From NCBI GenBank assembly GCA_964635055.1, contig CAZWMT010000020.1:1-64000 (forward strand): a stretch of DNA of 64,000 nt, given 5' to 3'. The notes under the pieces are model-generated. The model saw only the letters and a list, made by a program, of their open reading frames with translations, was not told where the DNA came from and did not search any database. Position numbers and translations under genes: made by a program. The stretch comes from JAEUJM01 sp964635055. Lineage in GTDB: Bacteria; Actinomycetota; Acidimicrobiia; Acidimicrobiales; DATDAH01. This document shows, one piece after another, positions 24,737-31,910 of the stretch; positions within the stretch are counted from its first letter, which is position 1; each line of letters begins with the position of its first letter.

Positions 24737-25261
24737 TCAATGGTGGGGGCTGCCAGGGGTGTCCTCGTCGAGGACCAGGCCCATCACGATCGCGTCCCAC
24801 AACTCACCGTTCTTCCGCGGGTAGTGGCGGCGCAGGTAGCCCTCCTGCACGAAGCCCATGCGCTCGTACAACCGCCGGGCTGCGTCGTTGTGGGGCCACA
24901 CCTGGAGCTCGACCTTGTGGGCACCTTCGGCGCGGGCCCAGTCGATGGCCGCATCCATCAGGGCCCGGCCCACGCCCCGGCCCCGCCAACCGTCGGCCAC
25001 GCACATGCCCAGCGACGCCACGCCGTAGCGGGCCAGCTCGATGCCGAGGTTGGCGACGACCGCGCCGTCGGCGTCCACGGCCACGAAGGTGGACGTTCCC
25101 GGTCGCTCCGGATGCAGGCGCTCGCGGTCGCCTTCGACGTCCAGGGGCAACTCGGCGCCGATCCACCTGCCCTCGGCGGCCACGTCGACCCGCAGGTCCA
25201 TGATGGCGTCGAGGTCGCCGGCCACCCCGGGCCGGACGGTGAACGCCGGCCGCTCAGCCAC
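24737..25261 (-). CDS. GNAT-family N-acetyltransferase
   Basis: A 174-residue GNAT enzyme. The acetyl-CoA loop is GMCVADGWRGRGVGRALMDAAI (R-G-R-G-V-G near residues 108-113), followed by HKVELQVWPHNDAARRLYERMGFVQEGYLRRHYPR, a C-terminus like RimI/RimJ or SpeG-type relatives. The substrate is unknown. The GTG at 25261 overlaps the cold-shock gene by 8 nt and is supported by VAERPAFTVRPGVAGD as first strand. It ends the ribH-csp-GNAT row; whether it shares the riboflavin transcript is open. Confidence 0.88.
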   Translation of the reverse strand: MAERPAFTVRPGVAGDLDAIMDLRVDVAAEGRWIGAELPLDVEGDRERLHPERPGTSTFVAVDADGAVVANLGIELARYGVASLGMCVADGWRGRGVGRALMDAAIDWARAEGAHKVELQVWPHNDAARRLYERMGFVQEGYLRRHYPRKNGELWDAIVMGLVLDEDTPGSPHH

Positions 25262-25481
25262 GGGGGCGCAGGTCCGCCGCTTCCCACTGCCCGAGCCGGC
25301 CCGGCACGACCTCGAACGCCACCGGCGCACCGACCTCGATGGTGCGGGTGCCGTCGGCGATCGCGGTGCAGTGGAAGAAGTACTCGTGGCCGTCCTCGTC
25401 GGCGACCGTACCGATCCCCCGCGGGTCATCGAAGGTCGCCACGGTGCCGGTTGCCCGCTCCACGGGGCCGCGTGCCGGCAT
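25254..25481 (-). CDS. Cold-shock domain protein
   Basis: A 75-residue single cold-shock (OB-fold) domain expected to bind single-stranded nucleic acid. GTVATFDDPRGIGTVADEDG corresponds to the first strands; the RNP1-like KGFGFI is replaced by RGIGTV, and the RNP2-like motif is YFFHCTAI, followed by GAPVAFEVVPGRLGQWEAADL. The altered RNP1 sets it apart from the housekeeping CspA type, so nucleic-acid binding may be weaker or different. It follows ribH by 10 nt and overlaps the GNAT gene. Confidence 0.85.
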   Translation of the reverse strand: MPARGPVERATGTVATFDDPRGIGTVADEDGHEYFFHCTAIADGTRTIEVGAPVAFEVVPGRLGQWEAADLRPRG

Positions 25482-25491
25482 GGCGCGCGGC

Positions 25492-25962
25492 TCAGCCCTT
25501 CGGGAGTTGGCGGAGCAAGTCGACCATCTCGATGGCCGTCACCGCCGACTCATAGCCCTTGTTGCCGGCCTTGGTGCCGGCCCGCTCGATGGCCTGCTCG
25601 ATGTTCTCGGTGGTGAGCACCCCGAACACGATGGGCACGCCCGTCTCGAGCTGGGCCGCCTGCACACCCGACGCGCACTGGCCGGCCACCGCCTCGTAGT
25701 GGCCGGTGGCGCCGCGGATGACCGCGCCGAGGGTGATCACCGCGTCGACCTCACCGGACGCGGCGAGGCGCTTGGCCACCAACGGCAGCTCGAACGAGCC
25801 AGGGGCCCACACCTCGGTGATCGACGCCTCATCGACACCGTGGCGAACCAAGCCGTCGCGCGCCCCGGCCACCAGTCGCTCGGTGATCAGGTCGTTGAAC
25901 CGGCCACACACCAGGGCGATGCGCATGCCCGAGCCGTTGAGGTTGCCGGTGTAGGTCGTCAT
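25492..25962 (-). CDS. ribH: 6,7-dimethyl-8-ribityllumazine synthase
   Basis: Condenses the ribitylamino-uracil with 3,4-dihydroxy-2-butanone 4-phosphate to lumazine, the penultimate riboflavin step. The 156-residue protein shows VCGRFNDLITERLVAGARDGL, VWAPGSFELPLVAKRLA, the phosphate-binding ITLGAVIRGATGHYEAVAGQ with the catalytic histidine region, and FGVLTTENIEQAIERAGTKAGNKG. GGGAGG precedes the ATG. Last biosynthetic gene of ribD-ribE-ribBA-ribH. Confidence 0.97.
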   Translation of the reverse strand: MTTYTGNLNGSGMRIALVCGRFNDLITERLVAGARDGLVRHGVDEASITEVWAPGSFELPLVAKRLAASGEVDAVITLGAVIRGATGHYEAVAGQCASGVQAAQLETGVPIVFGVLTTENIEQAIERAGTKAGNKGYESAVTAIEMVDLLRQLPKG

Positions 25963-25998
25963 CGTCGGGTCCTCCCGGTGGTATGGGCCACAGCCGCT

Positions 25999-27231
25999 TC
26001 ACTGGACATCGTCGAGTCCCTCCAAGAGATGACCCATGCGCTCCCGCTTGGTGCGCAGGTACTGGATGTTTTCGGGGTTGGGGATGGATTCCAGGGCGAC
26101 CCGTTCGACCACCTCGAGCCCGAAGCCCTCGAGCCCACCGTACTTGGCGGGGTTGTTGGTCATCAGGCGCATCGTCGTGATGCCCAGGTCGACCAGGATC
26201 TGGCTGCCGATGCCGTACTCGCGGTTGTCGATGGGCAGGCCCAGCTCGACGTTGGCGTCGACCGTGTCGTGACCGGCTTCCTGCAGGCTGTAGGCCCGCA
26301 GCTTGTGGCCGATGCCGATGCCCCGGCCCTCGTGGCCCCGCAGGTACACGAGCACGCCCAGCTCCTCCTCGGCGATGCGGGCCATGGCCGCGTCGAGCTG
26401 CAGGCCGCAGTCACAGCGCAGGGAGCCGAAGATGTCGCCGGTGAGGCACTCGCTGTGCACCCGGACCAGCACGTTGTCCTCACCCTGCACCGCCCCCCGC
26501 ACCATGGCCACGTGCTGCTCGCCGTCGAGCAGCGACTCGTAGCCGTAGCAGGTGAAGTCGCCCCACTCGGTGGGGATGCGGGCCTCGGCGATGCGCTTCA
26601 CCAGCTTCTCGTTCTGGCGGCGGTGCCGGATCAGCTCGGCGATCGAGATCATCTTCAGGCCGTGCTCGGCGCTGAATTTCTGCAGGTCGGGCACCCTGGC
26701 CATCGTCCCGTCGTCCATCACCAGCTCGCACAGCACGCCCGCTGGGTACAGCCCCGCCATGCGGGCCAGATCGACCGCGGCCTCGGTGTGGCCGGCCCGC
26801 TTGAGCACGCCGCCCTCGGCGTAGCGCAGCGGGAAGATGTGGCCCGGTCGGGCCAGGTCGGCCGGCCGGGTGGCCGGGTCGATGAGGCTCTGGATGGTGA
26901 GCGCCCGGTCGGCCGCCGAGATACCGGTGCTGGTGCCGTGGCGGACGTCGACGCTGTAGGTGAACGCGGTGCGCTGGGCCTCGGTGTTCTGGCTGACCAT
27001 CAGGGGGATGTCGAGCTCGTCGAGGCGGTCGCCGGTCATCGGCACGCAGATCAGCCCGGAGGTGTGACGCACGAAGAAGGCGATCTTCTCGGCCGTGGCG
27101 TGCTCGGCGGCCATGATCAGGTCGCCCTCGTTCTCACGATCCTCGTCATCGACCACCACCACGATCTCGCCGCGGGCGATGGCCTCGACCGCCTCGTCGA
27201 CGGTGTTGAAGGGGTTCTTGTGCTCGGCCAT
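25999..27231 (-). CDS. ribBA: Bifunctional 3,4-dihydroxy-2-butanone 4-phosphate synthase / GTP cyclohydrolase II
   Basis: Supplies both precursors of riboflavin. In the 410 residues, the RibB domain (1-~205) has VVVDDEDRENEGDLIMAAEHAT and HTSGLICVPM, with RHGTSTGISAADRA as substrate loop; the RibA domain (~206-400) has RVHSECLTGDIFGSLRCDCGLQLD with its three zinc cysteines and YLRGHEGRGIGI with the catalytic Arg/Tyr region. Both active sites look complete, unlike some actinobacterial paralogues. GGAGG lies at the end of ribE, two bases separate the genes, so translation is coupled. Confidence 0.97.
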   Translation of the reverse strand: MAEHKNPFNTVDEAVEAIARGEIVVVVDDEDRENEGDLIMAAEHATAEKIAFFVRHTSGLICVPMTGDRLDELDIPLMVSQNTEAQRTAFTYSVDVRHGTSTGISAADRALTIQSLIDPATRPADLARPGHIFPLRYAEGGVLKRAGHTEAAVDLARMAGLYPAGVLCELVMDDGTMARVPDLQKFSAEHGLKMISIAELIRHRRQNEKLVKRIAEARIPTEWGDFTCYGYESLLDGEQHVAMVRGAVQGEDNVLVRVHSECLTGDIFGSLRCDCGLQLDAAMARIAEEELGVLVYLRGHEGRGIGIGHKLRAYSLQEAGHDTVDANVELGLPIDNREYGIGSQILVDLGITTMRLMTNNPAKYGGLEGFGLEVVERVALESIPNPENIQYLRTKRERMGHLLEGLDDVQ

Positions 27232-27232
27232 G

Positions 27233-27862
27233 TCAGGCCTCCAGTGCGGGAATGTCCAGTGCGGCGCCGGGATCGGCGTCGTGAGTGAGCAGGCGCTCGG
27301 TGTACTTGGCGATCAGGTCGACCTCGAGGTTGACGAGATCGCCGGGTCGGCGGGTGCCGAGGGTGGTGACCTCGCACGTGTGCGGGATGACCGCGACGGT
27401 GAACCCGTCGGAGCGCGGCTCGACCACCGTGAGGCTGACGCCGTCGACGGTGATCGAACCCTTCTCGATGATGTAGCGGAGCAGATGTGCGGGCACTCGC
27501 ACCGCCAGGTCGGGCACGGCCCGGACCACCTCGCCGACGTCGTCCACGTGGCCCTGCACAAGATGCCCGCCGAGGCGGTCCATGAGGCGCACGGGTCGCT
27601 CGAGGTTCACGGGATCGCCGGGCTGCAGCTTCCCCACGTTCGTGCGGGCCAGCGTCTCGTCGCTGACGTCGGCCTCCCACCAGGTGGGCGGGTCGGCCGG
27701 GTCGAGGGCGACGATGGTGAGGCAGCAGCCGTTGACCGCCGTCGAGTCACCCAGGCCGGCACCCTCGAGCACGGTGTGAGCGCCGATCCGGATCCGAGCG
27801 CCGTCCGGACTCGATGCGATCGACTCGACCGTGCCCAGCTCCTCCACGATGCCGGTGAACAT
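27233..27862 (-). CDS. ribE: Riboflavin synthase alpha chain
   Basis: Dismutates two lumazines to riboflavin and the ribitylamino-uracil. The 209-residue protein is the usual pair of lumazine-binding barrels: MFTGIVEELGTVESI with VNGCCLTIV in the first and GHLVQGHVDDVGEV with VDGVSLTVV in the second. The family N-terminal M-F-T-G-I is intact. It begins in TGATG with the ribD stop. Confidence 0.97.
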   Translation of the reverse strand: MFTGIVEELGTVESIASSPDGARIRIGAHTVLEGAGLGDSTAVNGCCLTIVALDPADPPTWWEADVSDETLARTNVGKLQPGDPVNLERPVRLMDRLGGHLVQGHVDDVGEVVRAVPDLAVRVPAHLLRYIIEKGSITVDGVSLTVVEPRSDGFTVAVIPHTCEVTTLGTRRPGDLVNLEVDLIAKYTERLLTHDADPGAALDIPALEA

Positions 27863-28899
27863 CAGGCGCCTCTCCCTGTTCCGGTTGCCGATGCGGTGGC
27901 GGTACCGTCCGGTTTCGGGGCCAGGTCCAGGCGGACGTCCTCGCCCACTCGGCGGACGCTGCGGAGCTCACCCCGCCACACGTCGTCGATGCGGGACGCG
28001 CCGGCGCCGGCGAAGAGCGGGCGGGCGTCGGCGCCGCCGAAGAGGACCGGGGCGAGGTAGAGCACGTAGCGGTCGACCAGCCCGGCGCGGTGGAAGTCGC
28101 CGGCGACGGTGGCGCCGCCCTCGACCATGGCCTGCACCACGCCCCGGCGGCCCAGCTCGTCGAGCACGTCGGGCAGGGGGCCGTCCATCTCGAGCGCCGG
28201 GAGCACCTTGGCCCCGGCCGGAGCGCGGCCCAACACAACCCGCAACGGATCGTCGCCGTCGGCGTCGCGGACGGTGAGCGACGGGTCGTCGGCCCGGACG
28301 GTGCCGGCACCCACAATGACGGCGTCGCTCTCGGCCCGCAGCGCGTGGGCGTCGGCACGGGCCTCGGGCCCGGTGATCCACTGGCTCGACCCGTCGGGGG
28401 CCGCCGTGCGGCCGTCGGCCGAGGCGGCCAGCTTCAGCACCACCCAGGGCCGGCCGGTCGTCCGGTGCTTCACGTAGGGCGCCAGCTGCTCGGCAACCGC
28501 ATCGGCCCCCACGCCCTCGACCACCTCGATGCCGGCGGCCCGCAGTCGCTCGGCTCCCTGTCCTGCCACCTGTGGATCGGGATCACGCAGGGCGTACACG
28601 ACGCGCGCCACGCCGGCGTCGATCAACGCGTCGGCGCAGGGCCCCGTGCGACCGGTGTGCGAGCAGGGCTCGAGGGTGCAGTGCACCGTGGCGCCGCGCG
28701 ACCGCTCCCCCGCCGCGTCCAGGGCCACGCGCTCGGCGTGCGGTCCGCCGGGCGGCTGGGTGGCGCCCTCGAAGGTGGTGCCGTCGGCGTCGGTGAGCAC
28801 GCAGCCGACCCACGGGTTGGGCGACGTGGTGGCGCGCACGGTGGCCGCGAGCGCCACCGCTCTGGCCATCACCTGCTCGTCGTCCGACCTGTCGTCCAC
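27862..28899 (-). CDS. ribD: Bifunctional diaminohydroxyphosphoribosylaminopyrimidine deaminase / reductase
   Basis: Second and third pyrimidine-side steps of riboflavin synthesis. The 345-residue protein has the N-terminal deaminase with zinc site HAE (54-56) and PCSHTGRTGPC (78-88), and the C-terminal reductase (VLKLAASADGRTAAPDGSSQWITG, VGAGTVRADDPSLTVR, MVEGGATVAGDFHRAGLVD). The GTG at 28899 is chosen over a later ATG because GAGGAG lies 7 nt before it and it restores the N-terminal helix. First gene of the operon, 60 nt after the FMN riboswitch. Confidence 0.96.
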   Translation of the reverse strand: MDDRSDDEQVMARAVALAATVRATTSPNPWVGCVLTDADGTTFEGATQPPGGPHAERVALDAAGERSRGATVHCTLEPCSHTGRTGPCADALIDAGVARVVYALRDPDPQVAGQGAERLRAAGIEVVEGVGADAVAEQLAPYVKHRTTGRPWVVLKLAASADGRTAAPDGSSQWITGPEARADAHALRAESDAVIVGAGTVRADDPSLTVRDADGDDPLRVVLGRAPAGAKVLPALEMDGPLPDVLDELGRRGVVQAMVEGGATVAGDFHRAGLVDRYVLYLAPVLFGGADARPLFAGAGASRIDDVWRGELRSVRRVGEDVRLDLAPKPDGTATASATGTGRGA

Positions 28900-28936
28900 C
28901 CGGTTGCTCCTCAGCGTGCGCAGACAAGGGTGCGCG

Positions 28937-28953
28937 CGCCGGAGGGTCCGGCG
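28937..28953 (-). other. Hairpin between FMN aptamer and ribD
   Basis: Perfect 7-bp stem CGCCGGA/TCCGGCG with a 3-nt loop. No U-run follows, and GAGGAG of ribD lies about 30 nt downstream, so the expression platform is more likely translational than terminator-based, as is common in GC-rich genomes. Confidence 0.45.
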
Positions 28954-28958
28954 TGTCG

Positions 28959-29088
28959 ACACCCTCGCTCCCATCCGGACTGTGACCGTCGGCTCCGGAA
29001 CTTCCCCGGATCGGCCCTGGCCCGAGGGCCAGGGTTCGCAGGCTGTACTGCCGGTCGGGACTTTCACCCAAAACCCCGCGAGGGGTGT
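28959..29088 (-). ncRNA. FMN riboswitch (RFN element)
   Basis: The minus strand carries the conserved FMN aptamer in order: GGGTGAAAGTCCCGACCGGC, then AGCCTGCGAACCC with a variable stem (CTGGCCCTCGGGCCAG), then GATCCGGGGAAGTTCCGGAG, CCGACGGTCACAGTCCGGAT, closed by the basal stem CACCCCTCGC/GCGAGGGTG. All signature loops are recognisable. It lies between the rib promoter and ribD, and FMN binding would reduce expression of ribD-ribE-ribBA-ribH. Confidence 0.95.
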
Positions 29089-29107
29089 GCATTCAGTTGT
29101 GGTTTGG

Positions 29108-29148
29108 AAATTAGAACAGATTCTAATTTTGCCGGGCCATCCGGTCAA
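29108..29148 (-). promoter_or_regulatory. Riboflavin operon promoter overlapped by an AT-rich palindrome
   Basis: Minus strand TTGACC (29143-29148), 17 bp, TAGAAT (29120-29125): the best sigma70-type promoter in the window. A perfect palindrome with 9-bp arms, AAATTAGAA-CAGA-TTCTAATTT on the plus strand (29108-29129), covers the -10 and the start point. In such GC-rich DNA this looks like an operator for a repressor acting in addition to the riboswitch. Confidence 0.7.
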
Positions 29149-29213
29149 CCCACGCTACCGACGGCGGTCTCACGGCACGCAGTCGCTACCCGTCGACACC
29201 CATCGCGATCGCC
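29149..29213. other. Short spacer between rib promoter and moaB-like gene end
   Basis: 65 bp after the moaB-like stop on the minus strand; nothing beyond the upstream edge of the rib promoter is seen. No terminator hairpin is evident. Confidence 0.4.
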
Positions 29214-29702
29214 TCAGTGCTCGCGGTTGCCGGCCAGCAGGCGGAGGGCGTGGGGGATGACGTCGAGGACGGCGTCAAGGGTCTCGATGCAGCCCTTGGT
29301 CGAGCCGGGGGTGTTGAGCACGAGGCTCACCCCCACTGTCCCCGCCACCGCTCTCGACAGGCGGCCGAGGGGGCTGACCAGGCGCATGGCCTCAGCCAAG
29401 CCCGGCGCCACCCGGTCGACCACTCGCAGCGTGCCCTCGGGCGTGAGGTCGCGTGGCCCGAAGCCGGTGCCACCGGTCGTGACGACCAGTCCGGGGAACC
29501 CGTCGGTCATCTCCGTCAGCGCCGCCGCCACCGGCTCGATGCCGTCCTCGGTGACGCGGCGCTCGACCACCTCGTAACCGTTGGCGGTGAGGTGCTCGGC
29601 CAACGCCACCCCCGACGTGTCCTCGCGGGTGCCCGCCACCACGCCGTCGGACACGGTCAGCACCTTCGCGTACCCGTTCTGGACCAGGTCACCTGTGCTC
29701 AT
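29214..29702 (-). CDS. MogA/MoaB family molybdenum cofactor protein
   Basis: A 162-residue molybdopterin-binding-domain protein of the type that adenylylates molybdopterin (Mog) or is related to it (MoaB). Diagnostic are VLTVSDGVVAGTREDTSGVAL, the TTGGTGFGPRDLTPE motif (about residues 82-96) that binds the pterin phosphate and the C-terminal LVLNTPGSTKGCIETLDAVL. Distinguishing MogA from MoaB needs phylogeny. The ATG at 29702 overlaps the stop of a spacer frame from fmt and also follows a TACGGT -10 by 6 nt, so it may be made both from the operon and from its own leaderless promoter. No other moa gene is nearby. Confidence 0.9.
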   Translation of the reverse strand: MSTGDLVQNGYAKVLTVSDGVVAGTREDTSGVALAEHLTANGYEVVERRVTEDGIEPVAAALTEMTDGFPGLVVTTGGTGFGPRDLTPEGTLRVVDRVAPGLAEAMRLVSPLGRLSRAVAGTVGVSLVLNTPGSTKGCIETLDAVLDVIPHALRLLAGNREH

Positions 29703-29800
29703 GACCGCACCGTAGGCCCCGCCGACCGCCCGAATTCACCGTTCTGGGACCAGATCTCCCGTCTCACCGGTCGATTTCTGTACCCGGAACGATCCTTCAC
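29699..29800 (-). other. Spacer open frame joining fmt and the moaB-like gene
   Basis: A 33-codon frame fills the gap: GTG overlaps the fmt TGA (GTGA) and its TGA overlaps the moaB ATG (ATGA). The peptide begins VKDRSGYRNRPVRREIW and is not recognisable. Confidence 0.35.
29709..29714 (-). promoter_or_regulatory. Leaderless -10 element for the moaB-like gene
   Basis: TACGGT on the minus strand followed by six bases and the ATG at 29702. The same hexamer is used upstream of pyrR (46617-46622). Confidence 0.45.
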
Positions 29801-30702
29801 GTGCCGAGGCGCTCGCCCTCGGTCCAGTGGGTGCCGTTGAACCAGGCGTTGGCGTCCTGGCGGCCCTTGCCCTCGGGCTGCACCTCCACGAGGCCCAGGG
29901 GGCCGTCGCCGGCGCCGACCAGGACGTCGCCACCGGCGTGCTCGACGTCGCCCACGGCCACACCGGGCGCGGGCGGCGAGTCGACCACCTGCGTGCGGTG
30001 GACCTTGAGGCGCCGTCCCCGGAAGGTGGTCCAGGCGCCGCCGATCCGCACCTGGCGGTGGATCTCGACCGCCGGCCGGGACCAATCGATCTCCCGTTCC
30101 TCCGGCTGGACCTTCTTCGCGTAGGTGACCTCGCCCACCTGGGGCCGGGGCTCGCCGAAGCCGTCGGCCAGCGCGTCGAGCAGCAGCGACGACCCCAGGT
30201 CGACCAGTTCGTCGCGCAGCTCCTCCAGGGTGACGTCGGGATGGATCCAGCACTCCGTGCGGGCGTACACGCCGCCGGCGTCGAGCTCGGACACGACGGC
30301 CATCAAGCAGACGCCGGTGTGCTCGTCGCCGGCCAGGATGGCCCGCTCCACCGGCGCCGCCCCCCGCCAGCGGGGCAGCAGTGAGAAGTGCAGGTTCACC
30401 AGCGGCAGGGCCTCGAGCACGTGATCCTGCAGGATCTCGCCGAAGGCCACCACCACACCCAGGTCGGCACCCACCGACAGCACGTCGTCGACGTCGTGGC
30501 TGACCGGGATGCCGAGGTCCAGAGCGGCCTGCTTCACCGGGCTGGGCTGGAGGTCGCCGCCCCTCCCCCGCCGCTTGTCCGGGCGGGTGACGACCAGCGC
30601 GACGTCCCGGCCGTCGTCGACCAGTGCCTGCAGCGGGGGCACGGCCAGCGCGGGTGTGCCCAGGTACACCAGCCGCTGGGGCGACGGCGGCACCGGGATC
30701 AC
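29797..30702 (-). CDS. fmt: Methionyl-tRNA formyltransferase
   Basis: Formylates initiator Met-tRNA. The 301-residue protein has RLVYLGTPALAVPPLQALV, VVTRPDKRRGRGGDLQPSPVK, the catalytic hydrolase motif VNLHFSLLPRWRGAAPVERAIL (N, H and later D residues) with TGVCLMAVVSELDAGGVYA, and a C-terminal OB domain (EIDWSRPAVEIHRQVR, GAWTTFRGRRLKVHRTQ). Starts with GTG at 30702, 22 nt after def, the usual pairing since deformylase removes the same formyl group. Confidence 0.96.
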   Translation of the reverse strand: MIPVPPSPQRLVYLGTPALAVPPLQALVDDGRDVALVVTRPDKRRGRGGDLQPSPVKQAALDLGIPVSHDVDDVLSVGADLGVVVAFGEILQDHVLEALPLVNLHFSLLPRWRGAAPVERAILAGDEHTGVCLMAVVSELDAGGVYARTECWIHPDVTLEELRDELVDLGSSLLLDALADGFGEPRPQVGEVTYAKKVQPEEREIDWSRPAVEIHRQVRIGGAWTTFRGRRLKVHRTQVVDSPPAPGVAVGDVEHAGGDVLVGAGDGPLGLVEVQPEGKGRQDANAWFNGTHWTEGERLGT

Positions 30703-30724
30703 GGCGTGGCGGGGGTGATCGTGC

Positions 30725-31267
30725 TCAGGGGAGCCGCAGCCCGCCGGGTGCCGCCGCCGACCGCTCGGGGGCGCGAGGCGCCGCCAGGGTGAGCTCGCGC
30801 AGCGTGCGCAGGGCGTCCTTGCGCTGGTCGTCGTCGAGGCGCTCCAGCAGCAGCACCCCGTCGAGGTGGTCGAGCTCGTGCTGGAAGAGGCGGGCCAGCA
30901 GCTCGTCGGCCTCGACCGACACCTCGTTGCCGTCGAGGTCGTACCCGGTCAGGTGGATCTGCTTCGGCCGGATGATCTCCCACGAGAGCCCGGGCACCGA
31001 CAGGCACCCCTCGTCGAAGGCCCACTCGCCGCTGCTCTCGGAGATCACCGGGTTGACCAGCACCGCGGGCCCGTCGCCCGCGTCGTAGACGAACAGCCGC
31101 TTCTGCACGCCCACCTGCGGGGCGGCCAGGCCCAGGCCAGGCGCCTCGTACATGGTGGTGAGCATGTCGTCGGCCAAGCGCGCCAGCGCGCCGTTGATGT
31201 CGTCCACCTCGGCTGCTCGCTGGGTGAGCACCGGGTCGCCGAAGACGCGGATCGCGTAGGGAGCCAT
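30725..31267 (-). CDS. def: Peptide deformylase
   Basis: Iron-dependent removal of the N-formyl group from new proteins. The three motifs are intact in 180 residues: GLGLAAPQVG (44-53), EGCLSVPG with the metal cysteine, and QHELDHLDG with both metal histidines and the catalytic glutamate. The C-terminus adds a short Pro/Ala-rich tail. AAGG precedes the ATG, six bases after rsmD, so the two are co-translated. Confidence 0.97.
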   Translation of the reverse strand: MAPYAIRVFGDPVLTQRAAEVDDINGALARLADDMLTTMYEAPGLGLAAPQVGVQKRLFVYDAGDGPAVLVNPVISESSGEWAFDEGCLSVPGLSWEIIRPKQIHLTGYDLDGNEVSVEADELLARLFQHELDHLDGVLLLERLDDDQRKDALRTLRELTLAAPRAPERSAAAPGGLRLP

Positions 31268-31273
31268 ACGCCT

Positions 31274-31822
31274 TCAGGCTACCGAGTAGAAGCGCAGGGC
31301 CACATTGCCGTAGCGGCGGGAATCGTGCAGCTGCAGGTTGGTGAGCGGCGGCTCGTCCGCCTCCTCCCGGGGGTCCAACTGCAGCACTACGAGGCCGTCG
31401 GGAGCCAGCAGGGTCGGGTGGGCGTCGATCACCTCCAGCGAGCGGCCCCAGAGCCCGTGCCACTGCGGCGGGCCCGAGAACACCACGTCGAAGGGGTCGT
31501 GTGACCGCTCGAGCCACGAGAACACGTCGGCCCGCACGACGTCGGCGCCGTCGGTGAGCCGGGTCTTGGTCAGGTTCGCGCGGATGACGTCGACCACAGC
31601 CCGGTCCTGCTCGACCAGCACCGCCTCGGCGGCACCTCGGCTGAGCGCCTCGATGCCCACGCCCCCCGTCCCCGCGAACAGGTCGAGGAACCGCGTGCCC
31701 CGGATGGCCGGCCCGAGGATGTTGAACAGCGCCTCCTTGGCGCGATCGCTGATGGGACGGGTGCCTTCCGACGGCGGCCCCTCGAGGCGCAGCCCGCGGG
31801 CCGACCCCCCTACGACACGCAC
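31274..31822 (-). CDS. rsmD: RsmD-like 16S rRNA methyltransferase with altered catalytic motif
   Basis: RsmD normally methylates N2 of guanine 966 in 16S rRNA. The 182-residue product matches the family throughout: VRVVGGSARGLRLEGPP, RPISDRAKEALFNILG, the SAM-binding LDLFAGTGGVGIEALSRGA (46-64) and LVEQDRAVVDVIRANL. The catalytic tetrapeptide, D/N-P-P-Y in RsmD, reads G-P-P-Q (117-120 in FDVVFSGPPQWHGLWG), losing both the acidic/amide residue and the tyrosine. Either activity is altered or lost, or this lineage uses a variant. The GTG at 31822 is chosen by homology. It follows priA and a palindromic repeat. Confidence 0.85.
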   Translation of the reverse strand: MRVVGGSARGLRLEGPPSEGTRPISDRAKEALFNILGPAIRGTRFLDLFAGTGGVGIEALSRGAAEAVLVEQDRAVVDVIRANLTKTRLTDGADVVRADVFSWLERSHDPFDVVFSGPPQWHGLWGRSLEVIDAHPTLLAPDGLVVLQLDPREEADEPPLTNLQLHDSRRYGNVALRFYSVA

Positions 31823-31834
31823 GACGAACTGCCC

Positions 31835-31884
31835 GTTCTGGCTCCCGATTCGACCGCCAGGGCGGTCGAATCGGGAGCCAGAAC
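31835..31884. repeat. Dispersed palindromic element, copy 2
   Basis: A perfect inverted repeat with 24-bp arms (31835-31858 and 31861-31884) and a 2-nt loop; the core arm TGGCTCCCGATTCGACCG is identical to copy 1 at 15197-15214. It lies between priA and rsmD inside a 33-codon frame that starts in TGATG with the priA stop and contains LAPDSTALAVESGARTG, in the same frame as copy 1. Confidence 0.75.
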
Positions 31885-31910
31885 CTCCACGTCGATGCCC
31901 ACGGCCGCCA

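Noticed and set aside
29715..29775. A third copy of the palindromic element
   Set aside because: Shares only CCGTTCTGG and a few bases; it does not form the long inverted repeat, so similarity may be chance.
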